Shown here: in pieces, positions 7,210-20,296 of the stretch
How the letters are laid out: each line of letters starts with the position of its first letter
Position numbering within the stretch: the first letter of the stretch is position 1
Assembly (NCBI RefSeq): GCF_000340375.1
Contig: NZ_KB446646.1
Coordinates: forward strand, 81,723 to 145,722
Direction of reading: 5' to 3'
Origin: Eggerthia catenaformis OT 569 = DSM 20559
GTDB taxonomy: Bacteria > Bacillota_I > Bacilli_A > Erysipelotrichales > Coprobacillaceae
DNA: 64,000 nucleotides
Position numbers and translations under genes: made by a program
Notes under the pieces: model-generated
Databases searched by the model: none
Seen by the model: only the letters and a program-made list of their open reading frames with translations
What the model was told of the DNA's origin: nothing

Positions 7210-8109
7210 ATCTAAAAATTCTTTGAGTTTTTCAAAATATAGATCAGGATTAGTAATGATACTGTCGGCATGCTCTGCTCCTTTTACAATAACAAGTTCT
7301 TTTTCTGCATTACAGGCATTATATAATTGAGAAGCATTACGGACAGGAACAACTGTATCTTGGTCTCCATGGATAAATAGAGTAGGTATATGTGATTTTT
7401 CTACCTGTTTAATGGCATCTGCCTTTCTTATATCATAGCCTAAGATATTCTTAGATAAGATAATAGCACTGGAAAGAATTGTTCGTGATGGCAGTTTTGC
7501 TTCTTTTAAGAAATATCTAAATTCTTCTTTAATATTAGAGTAGGCACAGTCAGAAATAATGCATTTTACATCAGAAGATAAATCTTCACCGCTAGCCATT
7601 AAGACTGTAGAAGCTCCCATAGATATGCCATGTAAAGCAATCTGAATAGGTTGAAAACGGAAATATTTTTGTAATTCATGTATCCATTCAATCAGATCTA
7701 AACGATCCTGCCATCCAAAGCCGATATATTTACCTTGACTATCTCCATGAGCACGATCCTCAGGAAGTAAGATAGTATATCCTAATTCATGATAGAATCT
7801 AATGAAATATTGAAAATCTCTATAACCGCTTGAATGATATCCATGTACACAGATAACAGCTTTATTTGTATTTCCTTTAATAACTGTTCCTTTAAGTCTA
7901 ATCCCATCAAATGATGTAATAGATAAAGTTTCCTTTTCTAAATTCTTAATATAGTCTAATTCATTTTGTGTTAATGGATGTAATATAACAGAAGAATGTT
8001 TTCTTCTTCTGGCAGCATATAATAAACCTATATATCCTGATACAAAGTAACCTGCTGCAAGTGTAGATACTATTGATGTTCCGATAAGTACTTTAGTTTT
8101 TGTTTTCAT
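7195..8109 (-). CDS. Alpha/beta hydrolase, membrane-anchored
   Basis: 304 residues. An N-terminal hydrophobic segment (about residues 5-28) anchors it to the membrane. The alpha/beta-hydrolase core has CVHGYHSSG (oxyanion region), HGISMGAS with nucleophile Ser, HGDQDTVVP with the acid Asp, and GAEHADS with the catalytic His, in that order. It resembles the YqkD/BEM46-type serine hydrolases; substrate unknown. ATG 8109 is preferred over an upstream GTG because AGAGGTG lies 6 bases before it. The gene is monocistronic on the minus strand, and its 3' end is the right-hand repeat of the neighbouring cassette. Confidence 0.85.
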   Translation of the reverse strand: MKTKTKVLIGTSIVSTLAAGYFVSGYIGLLYAARRRKHSSVILHPLTQNELDYIKNLEKETLSITSFDGIRLKGTVIKGNTNKAVICVHGYHSSGYRDFQYFIRFYHELGYTILLPEDRAHGDSQGKYIGFGWQDRLDLIEWIHELQKYFRFQPIQIALHGISMGASTVLMASGEDLSSDVKCIISDCAYSNIKEEFRYFLKEAKLPSRTILSSAIILSKNILGYDIRKADAIKQVEKSHIPTLFIHGDQDTVVPVRNASQLYNACNAEKELVIVKGAEHADSIITNPDLYFEKLKEFLDNHIN

Positions 8110-8200
8110 AAAAATCACCTCTTATATTAAGTGTAACATAATTAAAATAAGATTGAAAAATGAATTTTGTTAAAAAAGAATATATCTTTTATCAATGAAA

Positions 8201-8247
8201 AACCTCTTAGACAATAGTAGTTGATATATACTATCTGCTAAGAGGTT
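8201..8247 (-). terminator. Terminator of the GH16 gene
   Basis: AACCTCTTAG (8201-8210) pairs with CTAAGAGGTT (8238-8247), with an inner ATAGTA/TACTAT pairing; on the minus strand it is followed by TTTTTCATTG. Confidence 0.8.
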
Positions 8248-8256
8248 ATTTAAATA

Positions 8257-10494
8257 TTAAGCCTTTTGTTTTTTACTAAAGTATAAAACAAATAAACTGA
8301 TTAATGAGATAAGCACAAATCCCATTATTGATGTTGTATCAGATGTTTTTGGAGACATTCTTTCTTTATTTTTAGGTATTTCTTTTTCTATACCGGGCTT
8401 TGATGAGTCTTTTGCTTTTGGTGTTTCTTTAACACTTGGCTTTGATGGGGTTTTTGGTTTTGATGACTCATTATTGCTTTCTGATGCAATTACTTTCTTA
8501 TTCACTTTAAATAATGCTGTAGCACTTCCTTCTTCAGAGACAATAGAAAGAGTATGGTTCTCTGCTGATAAAGTACTTGTATAATCTTTTGATAAAGTTA
8601 CAACAGTACTTCCACTTTTTACAGTATAGAATTTCTTATCAATGACTTTATTGTCAACCATAACTTCTTTAAATGTATCAAATGGGGCTTCTGATTTAAA
8701 GACAGCTTCTTCTCCTTGTGTGACTGATTTTGGATTTTCCAGCATTTTAAATACTTTTTTCTTTTTAACAATAGTCAATGTTGTTGACTTTCTTGCCAGT
8801 AGATAATCTTTTTCCGCACTTAAGCCTTGATGAGTATATTTAATATCATTTGGCAGAGCTGTGTAATGAATTGTATATTGTCCCGGTTTTAATGCTTTTA
8901 ATGATGAAAGATCATCTTTACCTTTACATAACAGATTAACTTTAGTCAATCCGCCTTCCGCTTTAAACTGAGGAGAATCTTCAATAGAATAATCAATATG
9001 ATAATTATTAGAAGTAGTAAGACCTTTTAATACATCAGTATCTCCTTCCTCTATAGTAAGAGGCTTAACTCCTTCTAATTTTGGAGCTTTAGCATAGTAT
9101 TCCTGAGCATCTTTTTCCTGCTGCTGATTTCTTGCATAAACAACATGATCAATTTCAAATTCAGTACCGGCTAAGTTTTTACCGACTTCTCCCGGCCAAG
9201 AACCGCCCATTGCTAAATTTAATTGAATATAATGAGGTCTGTTTAATGCTGTTTTAGCAATTTTATCATGACTGTAATCAACACGTGCTACAATTTTATT
9301 GTCAACGTACCATTCAATAGAATCTTTATTCCAGTTAATACCGAAAGTATGATAGCCGTTATTAAAATCTTCATTAATAGTATGGCTGGTACCGCCCAGC
9401 TTATGGTCATTCTCCGAGTTAGCCGTACCGGTATGTAATGTTTGCCATACTCTCTTATTATCCGGATGATTTCCTGCTTTCCCTGTTAATTCCATAATAT
9501 CAATTTCACCGCAGCGGGGCCATCCATATCCTTGTTTACCATTGATATTGCCATCTAATGTGAAATCATGACCCAATGTCCAGAACGCCGGGAAAACACC
9601 CTGTCCTTTAGGAAGCTTAGCTCTTATTTCTATACGTCCATATAAGAACTCTTTATGACCATGAGTCCTTACACTGCCGGAATTATAGATAACCGTTCTG
9701 CTTGGATTTCTTGGATTTTGATACTGATCTTTTTTATCTCTATCTGTAGCTCTTAAAACAAGCTTACCATTTCTTATAAATACATTTTCTTTATTGTTAA
9801 CATAGTGCTGCTGTTCATGACCGCGAATTGAACCCAATTCATATTCCCAGTCTTTAAGATTTAATGACTTTTGATCAAAATTATCATACCAGAGTGTTTT
9901 ATAAGTCTGATTCTGCTGTTGATTGTTACCTTCTTCAAATAACTGAATATCATCAGCCTGAATCTGAGAATTAATAATATTTTGATCCTTATCAGTCCAT
10001 TTCATAATACAAATTGCTACATTTGTATAGTTTTTTGTATTGAATTTTAATTCAACATCCTGATATTTCCAATCATATTCTTTTTTGTAAGAAACAGATA
10101 CCTCAGCTCCATTAATAAGAGTAGAAACATCTTGTGTTTTGACATTAAAGTATGCCAATCCTCCTTGTTTCCCTACAAGAACCTTTGCTTTGGCAATATA
10201 ATTGGTGTTGGGCTTTAAAGTCACCTTTTGATATGCACAGGCATTACGTGATCCTTGAGGAAGTAAACAATACCAGTTTCCTGATGCAGCCGAATTCCCA
10301 TAGCTGGAGAATTGGGCATCACCGGTTTTTAGCCAGTGATTATGGTGGTTTTCAAATGAGGAGTCTTGTAATAAATTCCCTGTATCCTGTTGTATAGGGA
10401 CAAGTGGTGGAGCACTTTGAGCAAATGCAAGATGCATTTGAGAACAAGACATCCCAAGGGCTAAAGTAAGCATTAACTTTTTCTTTAAATTCAT
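8257..10494 (-). CDS. Secreted GH16 beta-glucanase (laminarinase-like) with CBM and Ig-like modules
   Basis: 745 residues from the ATG with RBS GAAAGGAGAG. Signal peptide to about residue 26 (HLAFA-QS); a CBM4/9-like beta-sandwich at about 37-187; the GH16 catalytic domain at about 195-455 with GEIDIMELTG holding the two catalytic Glu (about E330 and E335) and Asp between them; two Ig/X2-like modules at about 460-690; a Pro/Lys/Ser-rich linker; and a C-terminal PKTSDTTSI, hydrophobic span and KKQKA tail resembling a wall-sorting signal but with Ser where LPXTG has Gly. It should hydrolyse beta-1,3 or mixed-linkage glucans outside the cell. One X2-like module is shared with the protein at 61281-62825. 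Confidence 0.88.
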   Translation of the reverse strand: MNLKKKLMLTLALGMSCSQMHLAFAQSAPPLVPIQQDTGNLLQDSSFENHHNHWLKTGDAQFSSYGNSAASGNWYCLLPQGSRNACAYQKVTLKPNTNYIAKAKVLVGKQGGLAYFNVKTQDVSTLINGAEVSVSYKKEYDWKYQDVELKFNTKNYTNVAICIMKWTDKDQNIINSQIQADDIQLFEEGNNQQQNQTYKTLWYDNFDQKSLNLKDWEYELGSIRGHEQQHYVNNKENVFIRNGKLVLRATDRDKKDQYQNPRNPSRTVIYNSGSVRTHGHKEFLYGRIEIRAKLPKGQGVFPAFWTLGHDFTLDGNINGKQGYGWPRCGEIDIMELTGKAGNHPDNKRVWQTLHTGTANSENDHKLGGTSHTINEDFNNGYHTFGINWNKDSIEWYVDNKIVARVDYSHDKIAKTALNRPHYIQLNLAMGGSWPGEVGKNLAGTEFEIDHVVYARNQQQEKDAQEYYAKAPKLEGVKPLTIEEGDTDVLKGLTTSNNYHIDYSIEDSPQFKAEGGLTKVNLLCKGKDDLSSLKALKPGQYTIHYTALPNDIKYTHQGLSAEKDYLLARKSTTLTIVKKKKVFKMLENPKSVTQGEEAVFKSEAPFDTFKEVMVDNKVIDKKFYTVKSGSTVVTLSKDYTSTLSAENHTLSIVSEEGSATALFKVNKKVIASESNNESSKPKTPSKPSVKETPKAKDSSKPGIEKEIPKNKERMSPKTSDTTSIMGFVLISLISLFVLYFSKKQKA

Positions 10495-10525
10495 ATTTTC
10501 TCTCCTTTCGTTAGTGCTTTCATAA

Positions 10526-10554
10526 AGCATATCATTATTAATACTAACATTCAA
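10526..10554 (-). promoter_or_regulatory. Promoter of the GH16 gene
   Basis: On the minus strand TTGAAT (10549-10554), 17-bp spacer, TATGCT (10526-10531). The -35 and most of the spacer lie in the proximal copy of a 20-bp direct repeat. Confidence 0.6.
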
Positions 10555-10578
10555 GATTATTATTAATACTAACATTCA
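10534..10578 (-). repeat. Tandem 20-bp direct repeat in the GH16 promoter
   Basis: ATTATTAATACTAACATTCA occurs at 10534-10553 and again at 10559-10578, a 25-bp period. The placement across and just upstream of the -35 suggests paired operator sites for a regulator bound on one helix face roughly 2.4 turns apart. Confidence 0.6.
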
Positions 10579-10730
10579 TGTTTAAATTAAAATAAAAAAG
10601 AGTTGTATTTATGATAAGTAAAGCATATAATAATAAAAATGACTAATGGTCATTTTTATATAAAAATATATTAAATAGTATTTTTTTAATAGTTTTTATG
10701 ATATTATATGCCTGATTGAGGTGAATTATT

Positions 10731-11333
10731 TTGACAACTGTTGTAGAAGAAAAAGAGATTGATTTAATAGCACAAGCTATTGGTAATGGAGAGATTGTTG
10801 CTTTTCCTACAGAAACAGTATATGGATTAGCCTGTAAGTTTAATGATTCAGATGCTTTAGATAAACTTATGGACGCTAAAGAGAGAGATTATTCTAAGGC
10901 TGTAACGTTAATGCTGAAAGATATAGATGATATTGGCAAGTATGGTGAAACAGATGAGAATATCATGAAGATAGCAAGAAAATTTATGCCGGGAAGAATC
11001 ACTTTAGTGCTTAAAAGAAAAAAAACAGTAGATCCAATAATGACAAATTATCTTCCAACAATAGGAATAAGAATACCTGATAGTCAGTTTGTATTAAATC
11101 TTATTGATAAGACAGGACCTATTTTGGTAACAAGTGCTAATTTATCAGGTCATCCTAATACTACTAATGAAAAAGAGGTTCTTCATCAGCTTGAGGGACG
11201 CATTAGTTATGTAGTTAAAGGACAGTGTTCTTCTGCTTTGGCGAGTACAGTTGTCTTACTTACTGATGGAAAGATAGAGATATTAAGAGAAGGATTAATT
11301 CATAAAAAGGATATAGAGGAGGCTCTTTTATGA
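10731..11333 (+). CDS. ywlC: Threonylcarbamoyl-AMP synthase (Sua5/YwlC/YrdC)
   Basis: 200 residues, a full-length short-form YrdC domain. Conserved features include GEIVAFPTETVYGLA (ATP/bicarbonate site), KERDYSKAVTLML, RKFMPGRITLVLKR, TIGIRIPD and ILVTSANLSGHPN. The enzyme makes threonylcarbamoyl-AMP from Thr, bicarbonate and ATP for the t6A modification of ANN-decoding tRNAs. It starts at a TTG (10731) with GAGGTG 6-7 bases upstream; no ATG is available nearby. It heads an apparent operon with rpiB, glyA and upp, overlapping rpiB by 4 bases, the order seen in many Firmicutes before the ATP synthase genes. Confidence 0.93.
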   Translation: MTTVVEEKEIDLIAQAIGNGEIVAFPTETVYGLACKFNDSDALDKLMDAKERDYSKAVTLMLKDIDDIGKYGETDENIMKIARKFMPGRITLVLKRKKTVDPIMTNYLPTIGIRIPDSQFVLNLIDKTGPILVTSANLSGHPNTTNEKEVLHQLEGRISYVVKGQCSSALASTVVLLTDGKIEILREGLIHKKDIEEALL

Positions 11334-11776
11334 CAATCGCAATTGCATGTGATCATGGCGGATACAGATTAAAGAATGTTTTATTCAAAGAATTACAAAG
11401 ACAAGGATATAAAGTTAAAGACTTTGGAACATATAGTGAAGAATCATGTGATTATCCTGATTATGCTGCCAAGGCAGCAAAAGCTGTTGCATCAGGAGAA
11501 TGTGATAAAGGTGTTGTAGTCTGTGGAACAGGTATTGGAGTTTCAATAACTGCTAATAAGGTTAAGGGGATCAGATGTGCTTTATGTCATGATGTTTTTA
11601 GTGCTAAAGCAACAAGAAATCATAATGATGCAAATATGTTGGCTATGGGACAGAGAGTTATCGGGGAAGGTTTAGCAATTGAAGTATTAAATGCATGGCT
11701 ATCTTCAGATTTTGAAGGTGGTCGTCATATTCCTCGTATTGAGAAAATGATGGCTTTAGAAAAGGAGCAATTATGA
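11330..11776 (+). CDS. rpiB: Ribose-5-phosphate isomerase B
   Basis: 148 residues, the normal length for RpiB/LacAB-type isomerases. Signature elements are [38 protein letters not shown] with the catalytic Cys, RCALCHD, and [17 protein letters not shown] [13 protein letters not shown]. It interconverts ribose 5-phosphate and ribulose 5-phosphate in the non-oxidative pentose phosphate pathway. Starts at an ATG overlapping the stop of the upstream tRNA-modification gene (ATGA) and overlaps glyA by 4 bases, so translation is coupled. Confidence 0.95.
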   Translation: MTIAIACDHGGYRLKNVLFKELQRQGYKVKDFGTYSEESCDYPDYAAKAAKAVASGECDKGVVVCGTGIGVSITANKVKGIRCALCHDVFSAKATRNHNDANMLAMGQRVIGEGLAIEVLNAWLSSDFEGGRHIPRIEKMMALEKEQL

Positions 11777-13014
11777 GAGATCAGAAACTTTTTGAAAGTG
11801 TACAAAGAGAATTAAATAGACAAAGAGAAAATATTGAATTAATTGCATCAGAAAACTTTGTATCTGATGAAATCATGGAATTAGCCGGTTCAGTTTTAAC
11901 AAATAAATATGCTGAAGGATATCCTCATAGAAGATATTATGGAGGATGTGAATTTGTAGATGAAGCAGAAGAATTGGCAATTGAAAGATTAAAAGAAATA
12001 TTCGGCTGTGAATATGCAAATGTTCAGCCGCATTCCGGCTCACAGGCAAATAGTGCTGTTTATTTTGCATTATTAGAACCCGGAGATAAAGTGCTGGGGA
12101 TGAGTTTAAATGATGGCGGTCATTTAACTCACGGACACCCATTAAATTTTTCCGGCAAGACTTATGAATTTCATGCTTATGGTGTGAATAGAGAAACAGA
12201 ATGTCTGGATTATAATGAATATAAAAAGAAAGTAGAAATGATTAAACCTAAACTTGTGGTTGCCGGAGCAAGTGCTTATTCGAGAATCATTGATTTTAAA
12301 CTGATGGCGGAGATTGCTCATCAGAATGGTGCATTATTTATGGTAGATATGGCTCATATTGCCGGTCTGGTAGCTGCCAATGAACATCCATCACCTTTTC
12401 CTTATGCTGATATTGTTACCAGTACAACACATAAAACATTAAGAGGACCTAGAGGCGGAATCATTATGGCTAAGGAAGAGTTTGGCAAAGTGATTGATTC
12501 AGCCGTATTCCCCGGTATGCAGGGCGGACCGCTTATGCATATTATTGCTGCTAAAGCAGCTTGCTTCTATGAAGTAATGCAACCTGAATTTAAAGAGTAT
12601 GCAGTTAAGATTAGAAAGAATGCTAAGGCATTAGAAGAATCATTGAAAGAAGAAGGATTTAGATTAGTTGCCGGCGGTACAGATAATCATTTATTATTGG
12701 TGGATGTAAAATCAAGTTGTGGTATTTCCGGTAAGAAAGCACAAAGATTGCTTGATGAAATTCATATTACAGCTAATAAAAATGCTATTCCGTTTGATAC
12801 GGAGAAACCTTTTAAGGCTTCCGGCATTAGGTTAGGAACTCCCGCTATGACTACTAAAGGATTCAATGAAGATGATTTTAGAGAAGTAGGGAAGATTATC
12901 TCTTTACGTCTTAAGAATAAAGAAACAGAAGATATTAAGCAGGAATGCTTAAAAAGAGTTAAAATACTGACAAATAAGGTTGTTATGTATAAAGATCTTA
13001 ATTATATAAAATGA
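11773..13014 (+). CDS. glyA: Serine hydroxymethyltransferase
   Basis: 413 residues, standard bacterial length. Motifs: [45 protein letters not shown], and [13 protein letters not shown] (here [13 protein letters not shown]) with the PLP lysine. It converts serine and tetrahydrofolate to glycine and methylene-THF in the cytosol. Starts in the ATGA overlap with rpiB, RBS AAAGGAG. Position between rpiB and upp is the conserved Firmicute arrangement leading into the atp operon. Confidence 0.96.
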   Translation: MRDQKLFESVQRELNRQRENIELIASENFVSDEIMELAGSVLTNKYAEGYPHRRYYGGCEFVDEAEELAIERLKEIFGCEYANVQPHSGSQANSAVYFALLEPGDKVLGMSLNDGGHLTHGHPLNFSGKTYEFHAYGVNRETECLDYNEYKKKVEMIKPKLVVAGASAYSRIIDFKLMAEIAHQNGALFMVDMAHIAGLVAANEHPSPFPYADIVTSTTHKTLRGPRGGIIMAKEEFGKVIDSAVFPGMQGGPLMHIIAAKAACFYEVMQPEFKEYAVKIRKNAKALEESLKEEGFRLVAGGTDNHLLLVDVKSSCGISGKKAQRLLDEIHITANKNAIPFDTEKPFKASGIRLGTPAMTTKGFNEDDFREVGKIISLRLKNKETEDIKQECLKRVKILTNKVVMYKDLNYIK

Positions 13015-13030
13015 TATTGGGAGGACAAAT

Positions 13031-13654
13031 ATGAGTGTTAAGATTTTAGACCATGCTTTAATTAAGCATAAGTTATCAATTATGAGGGAGAAAAGTACAT
13101 CTACTTATATTTTTAAACAGAATTTAGATGAGATTGCAATGTTGATGGCTTATGAAGTATCTAAAGATTTTCCTTTAAAATTAAAGGATATTGAAACACC
13201 AATCTGTAAAACAACAGGATATGAATTAGATAAGCAGATTGTTTTAGTACCTATTCTAAGAGCCGGTATTGGTTTAGTAGATGGATTTAGAACAATTATG
13301 CCTAATGCTAAAATAGGACATATCGGAATGTATCGTGATGAAGAAACGCTTCAGCCTCAGGAATATTATGCTAGATTTCCAAAAGGACTGACAGAATCAA
13401 AAGTGATTATTGTTGATCCGATGCTGGCAACAGGAGGTAGTGCTGATATGGCTATTCAGGATATTCTTGATCGAGGAGCTAAAGATATTATGTTAGTATG
13501 TTTAGTAGGAGCACCGGAAGGCGTTAAATTCTTGCAGGATAAATATCCTGAGCTTGATATTACATTAGCGGCTTTAGATGATCATTTAAATGATCATGGC
13601 TATATTGTTCCCGGTCTTGGAGATGCTGGAGATCGTTTGTTTGGTACTAATTAA
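13031..13654 (+). CDS. upp: Uracil phosphoribosyltransferase
   Basis: 207 residues. It contains [30 protein letters not shown], and the PRPP-binding loop [14 protein letters not shown], plus the C-terminal [11 protein letters not shown] that binds uracil. It salvages uracil to UMP with PRPP. RBS GGGAGG 6-7 bases before the ATG. The stop codon overlaps the start of the next gene (TAATG). Together with carAB further downstream it shows both salvage and de novo pyrimidine routes. Confidence 0.96.
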   Translation: MSVKILDHALIKHKLSIMREKSTSTYIFKQNLDEIAMLMAYEVSKDFPLKLKDIETPICKTTGYELDKQIVLVPILRAGIGLVDGFRTIMPNAKIGHIGMYRDEETLQPQEYYARFPKGLTESKVIIVDPMLATGGSADMAIQDILDRGAKDIMLVCLVGAPEGVKFLQDKYPELDITLAALDDHLNDHGYIVPGLGDAGDRLFGTN

Positions 13655-14010
13655 TGATTGAATATAAGATTAGACGACAGTCTTATATTATATTTCTTAT
13701 TGGCTTAATAGCCACTCTATTTACCGGTGAGATCAGATACCCGGCAGGTTTTATGATAGGTTATCTTATTTCGTTATTAGCTTTTATGATGACTGCTAGA
13801 ATGACAGATCTTCTTTTAGACAATAAAAGCAATACAAAGATTTTAACAGTTTGTCTATTTATAGGTCAGCTGTTTATATATTCTGCCGGTCTATTAATAG
13901 GTTTACTTTTGATGGATTATGTAAGCTATATTACTGTATTTATTGCTTATTTTGTAATAAAAATGACTATTTATTGGGATGCTTTTAAAGAAAGGAGGAA
14001 AATCGAATGA
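13654..14010 (+). CDS. atpI: AtpI-like small membrane protein of the ATP synthase operon
   Basis: 118 residues with four predicted membrane spans (about 12-26, 32-48, 66-86 and 92-110) and a basic tail (DAFKERRKIE). Sequence identity to known AtpI is not obvious to me; the call rests on topology, length and position directly before the a-subunit gene, which is where AtpI, an assembly/ion-related factor for the c-ring, is normally encoded. It overlaps upp by one base and the a-subunit gene by four. Confidence 0.7.
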   Translation: MIEYKIRRQSYIIFLIGLIATLFTGEIRYPAGFMIGYLISLLAFMMTARMTDLLLDNKSNTKILTVCLFIGQLFIYSAGLLIGLLLMDYVSYITVFIAYFVIKMTIYWDAFKERRKIE

Positions 14011-14681
14011 GTACATTCTTTAATAACTTACAGCCGGAACTGATCAGTTCAATTACAGTTATGATTATTCTTTCTATAATCTTTATAAAGGTAGGGAAAA
14101 AAGCAGAAGCTGCTGATCCTTTAGAAAGACCGAAGGGAGCACTATTAGTAGCTGAAGTAGGCATTAAGACAATTTATGATTATTTAAAAGGATTAATGCC
14201 TAAAAAGTTTGAAAAGAATTATTATCCTTATTTTGCGATGTTATTTGCTTATCTTATTGTTTCTAACTTATGGGGACTGACAGGATTTGAAGCTCCCACT
14301 ACAAACTATTCAATAACATTATCGCTAGGTTTGATTACATTTGTATTGATACAATGGAATTCTATTAAAGCTCATGGCATAGGATCTTATATAAAAGACG
14401 CTTTATTGCCGCCTACTAATTTATTAGGTAAAGTATCACCGTTGATATCATTATCAATGCGTATATTCTGTAACTTATTAAGCGGCTCATTTATTATGGG
14501 ATTAGTCTATGGAGCTACAAAATGGGTATCTTATCATTTGATCCCATTCAATTTTTTAGGACCGGTCATTGCTCCGATATTACATATCTATTTTGATGTG
14601 TTCTCAGGAGTTATTCAGGCTTTGGTCTTTATGACATTATCTTCAATTCTGATTTCTATTGAGAATCCGGATGAGGAATAA
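14007..14681 (+). CDS. atpB: F1Fo ATP synthase subunit a
   Basis: 224 residues, five to six membrane helices. The fourth conserved helix contains PLISLSMRIFCNLLSGS with the essential stator Arg, and the final helix has YFDVFSGVIQALVFMTLSSILI, both hallmarks of subunit a. It forms the ion half-channels next to the c-ring in the membrane. Start ATG overlaps the previous gene (ATGA) and follows AAAGGAGG. Slightly short compared with other bacterial a subunits but complete. Confidence 0.95.
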   Translation: MSTFFNNLQPELISSITVMIILSIIFIKVGKKAEAADPLERPKGALLVAEVGIKTIYDYLKGLMPKKFEKNYYPYFAMLFAYLIVSNLWGLTGFEAPTTNYSITLSLGLITFVLIQWNSIKAHGIGSYIKDALLPPTNLLGKVSPLISLSMRIFCNLLSGSFIMGLVYGATKWVSYHLIPFNFLGPVIAPILHIYFDVFSGVIQALVFMTLSSILISIENPDEE

Positions 14682-14710
14682 AAAAATTCAATTTTAGGAG
14701 GAAAAATTTT

Positions 14711-14938
14711 ATGACAAGAGGTTTAGTTGCGATTGCTGCCGGAATTGCAGTATTAGCTGGTTTAGGAACAGGTATTGGTGAAGGATTAGTGGCTTCAAAA
14801 GCAGTTGAAGCTATTGGCAGAAATCCGGAAGCAGAAAATTCTATTAGAACAACTATGATTTTAGGTATTGCTTTAACAGAGACAGTTGCTTTATATGGTT
14901 TATTAACTGCTTTAATTTTAATTTTCGTATTCAAATAA
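14711..14938 (+). CDS. atpE: F1Fo ATP synthase subunit c, Na+-type motif
   Basis: 75 residues forming a two-helix hairpin with the polar loop GRNPEA. The ion site is in helix 2: LTETVALYG with E57 (equivalent to E65 of Ilyobacter tartaricus), T58 (S66 position) and Y62 (Y70 position). Helix 1 has GIGEG with E24 at the place of Gln32. This combination of two carboxylates with the hydroxyl and Tyr ligands matches the Na+-binding c subunit described for Fusobacterium nucleatum. The ring is therefore predicted to couple to Na+ rather than H+. RBS AGGAGG 8 bases before ATG. Confidence 0.95.
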   Translation: MTRGLVAIAAGIAVLAGLGTGIGEGLVASKAVEAIGRNPEAENSIRTTMILGIALTETVALYGLLTALILIFVFK

Positions 14939-14960
14939 ATATTTTAAAGGAGGATAGGCT

Positions 14961-15473
14961 ATGGAATTAAATTTACCGGATATAGCTAGTAAATTAGCTC
15001 CTAATATTCAGACAATCATTGTTCAGTTATGTTCAACAGGTATCTTACTATTTGTCTTTAAAAAATATCTTTGGAAACCAATGATGGCTTTCTTTGAAAA
15101 GAGAGCTGATTATATTGAAAAGAATATAACAGATTCTAAAGAAATGAGAGAACAGGCTCAGGTCTATTTAAATGAAAGTGAAAAACAGGCTAGAGAATCT
15201 GCTTCTCAATATAAGATGATAGTTGAACAGGCAAAAGAAGATGCCAATAAACAAAAACAGATGATTATTGCGGATGCAAATCAACAGGCAAGAAAAAAAT
15301 TAGAACAGACAAGATCTGAAATTGAATCAGAAAGGCTTCAGGCTCAGGATTCAATGAAGAAAGAAATTGTAGATATTGCAGCTGAAGTAGCAGAAAAAAT
15401 TATGAATAAAGAAATGGATTTATCTGCAAATAATGAAATGGTTCAAAAGTTTGTAGATGAGGTTGTTAATTAA
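14961..15473 (+). CDS. atpF: F1Fo ATP synthase subunit b
   Basis: 170 residues. An N-terminal membrane span (about residues 17-36), then YLWKPMMAFFEKRADYIEKNI and a long charged, Ala/Gln/Lys/Glu-rich coiled coil to about residue 150, as expected for the peripheral stalk. RBS AAAGGAGG 9 bases before ATG. Its stop codon overlaps the ATG of the delta-subunit gene. Confidence 0.95.
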   Translation: MELNLPDIASKLAPNIQTIIVQLCSTGILLFVFKKYLWKPMMAFFEKRADYIEKNITDSKEMREQAQVYLNESEKQARESASQYKMIVEQAKEDANKQKQMIIADANQQARKKLEQTRSEIESERLQAQDSMKKEIVDIAAEVAEKIMNKEMDLSANNEMVQKFVDEVVN

Positions 15474-16009
15474 TGGATACTGTCAGCGAAAGATATGCAG
15501 AGTCTTTATTTGAACTTGCCTTAGAAAATAATACTGTTAAAGCTTATTTGGATGATATAAAGTTGGTTGATACAGTATTAGAAAGTGATCCTGAATTTGT
15601 GGTTTTCTTTTCTCATGTACTTATTGAAGATCAGATAAAGTATCAGCTTTTAGAAGATAGTTTTAAAGATAGTGTAGATCATTATATTTTAAATTTTTTA
15701 AAGCTTTTAGTTAAGAAAAGAAGAATTCGCTATATTAGAGAAATAGTCAAAGCTTTTATTAAGCTTTGTAATAAGCAGTTAGGTATTGAAGAAGGTATTA
15801 TTTATAGTGCCTTTGATTTAACTGATAAACAGATAAATTCTATTGCCCGGGCAATAAGTAAAAAAGAAAATAAAACTGTACAGTTACGCGTTATTAAAGA
15901 TGAAAGTCTTATTGGCGGAGTAAGAGTACAAGTCAATACGAGAGTCTATGACGGCTCTGTAAAGAATAAAGTAAATATGTTAAAACATAGTTTACTGGAA
16001 AGCAGGTGA
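15473..16009 (+). CDS. atpH: F1Fo ATP synthase subunit delta
   Basis: 178 residues. The N-terminal helical domain begins [15 protein letters not shown], and the C-terminal part has the family signature [29 protein letters not shown]. It links the top of F1 to the b stalk. One-base overlap with atpF (TAATG). Confidence 0.95.
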   Translation: MDTVSERYAESLFELALENNTVKAYLDDIKLVDTVLESDPEFVVFFSHVLIEDQIKYQLLEDSFKDSVDHYILNFLKLLVKKRRIRYIREIVKAFIKLCNKQLGIEEGIIYSAFDLTDKQINSIARAISKKENKTVQLRVIKDESLIGGVRVQVNTRVYDGSVKNKVNMLKHSLLESR

Positions 16010-16014
16010 ACAGT

Positions 16015-20205
<4,191 letters not shown>

Positions 20206-20206
20206 T

Positions 20207-20230
20207 AGTCATTCTTAGGAATGACTTTTC
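20207..20230 (+). terminator. Terminator of the ATP synthase operon
   Basis: AGTCATTC (20207-20214), loop TTAG, and GAATGACT (20219-20226) followed by TTTTC. Confidence 0.85.
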
Positions 20231-20251
20231 AAATTCTGTAAATTTTAAATA

Positions 20252-20275
20252 ATGTAAGCGTAACCGTACTATAAT
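20252..20275 (+). promoter_or_regulatory. cre-like site and -10 of the GH4 gene
   Basis: ATGTAAGCGTAACCG (20252-20266) fits the CcpA cre consensus WTGNAANCGNWNNCW at all but the last position. TATAAT follows at 20270-20275; the -35 is poor. A cre just upstream of the -10 suggests catabolite control. Confidence 0.5.
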
Positions 20276-20296
20276 AGATACAAATGGAGGTATTAT

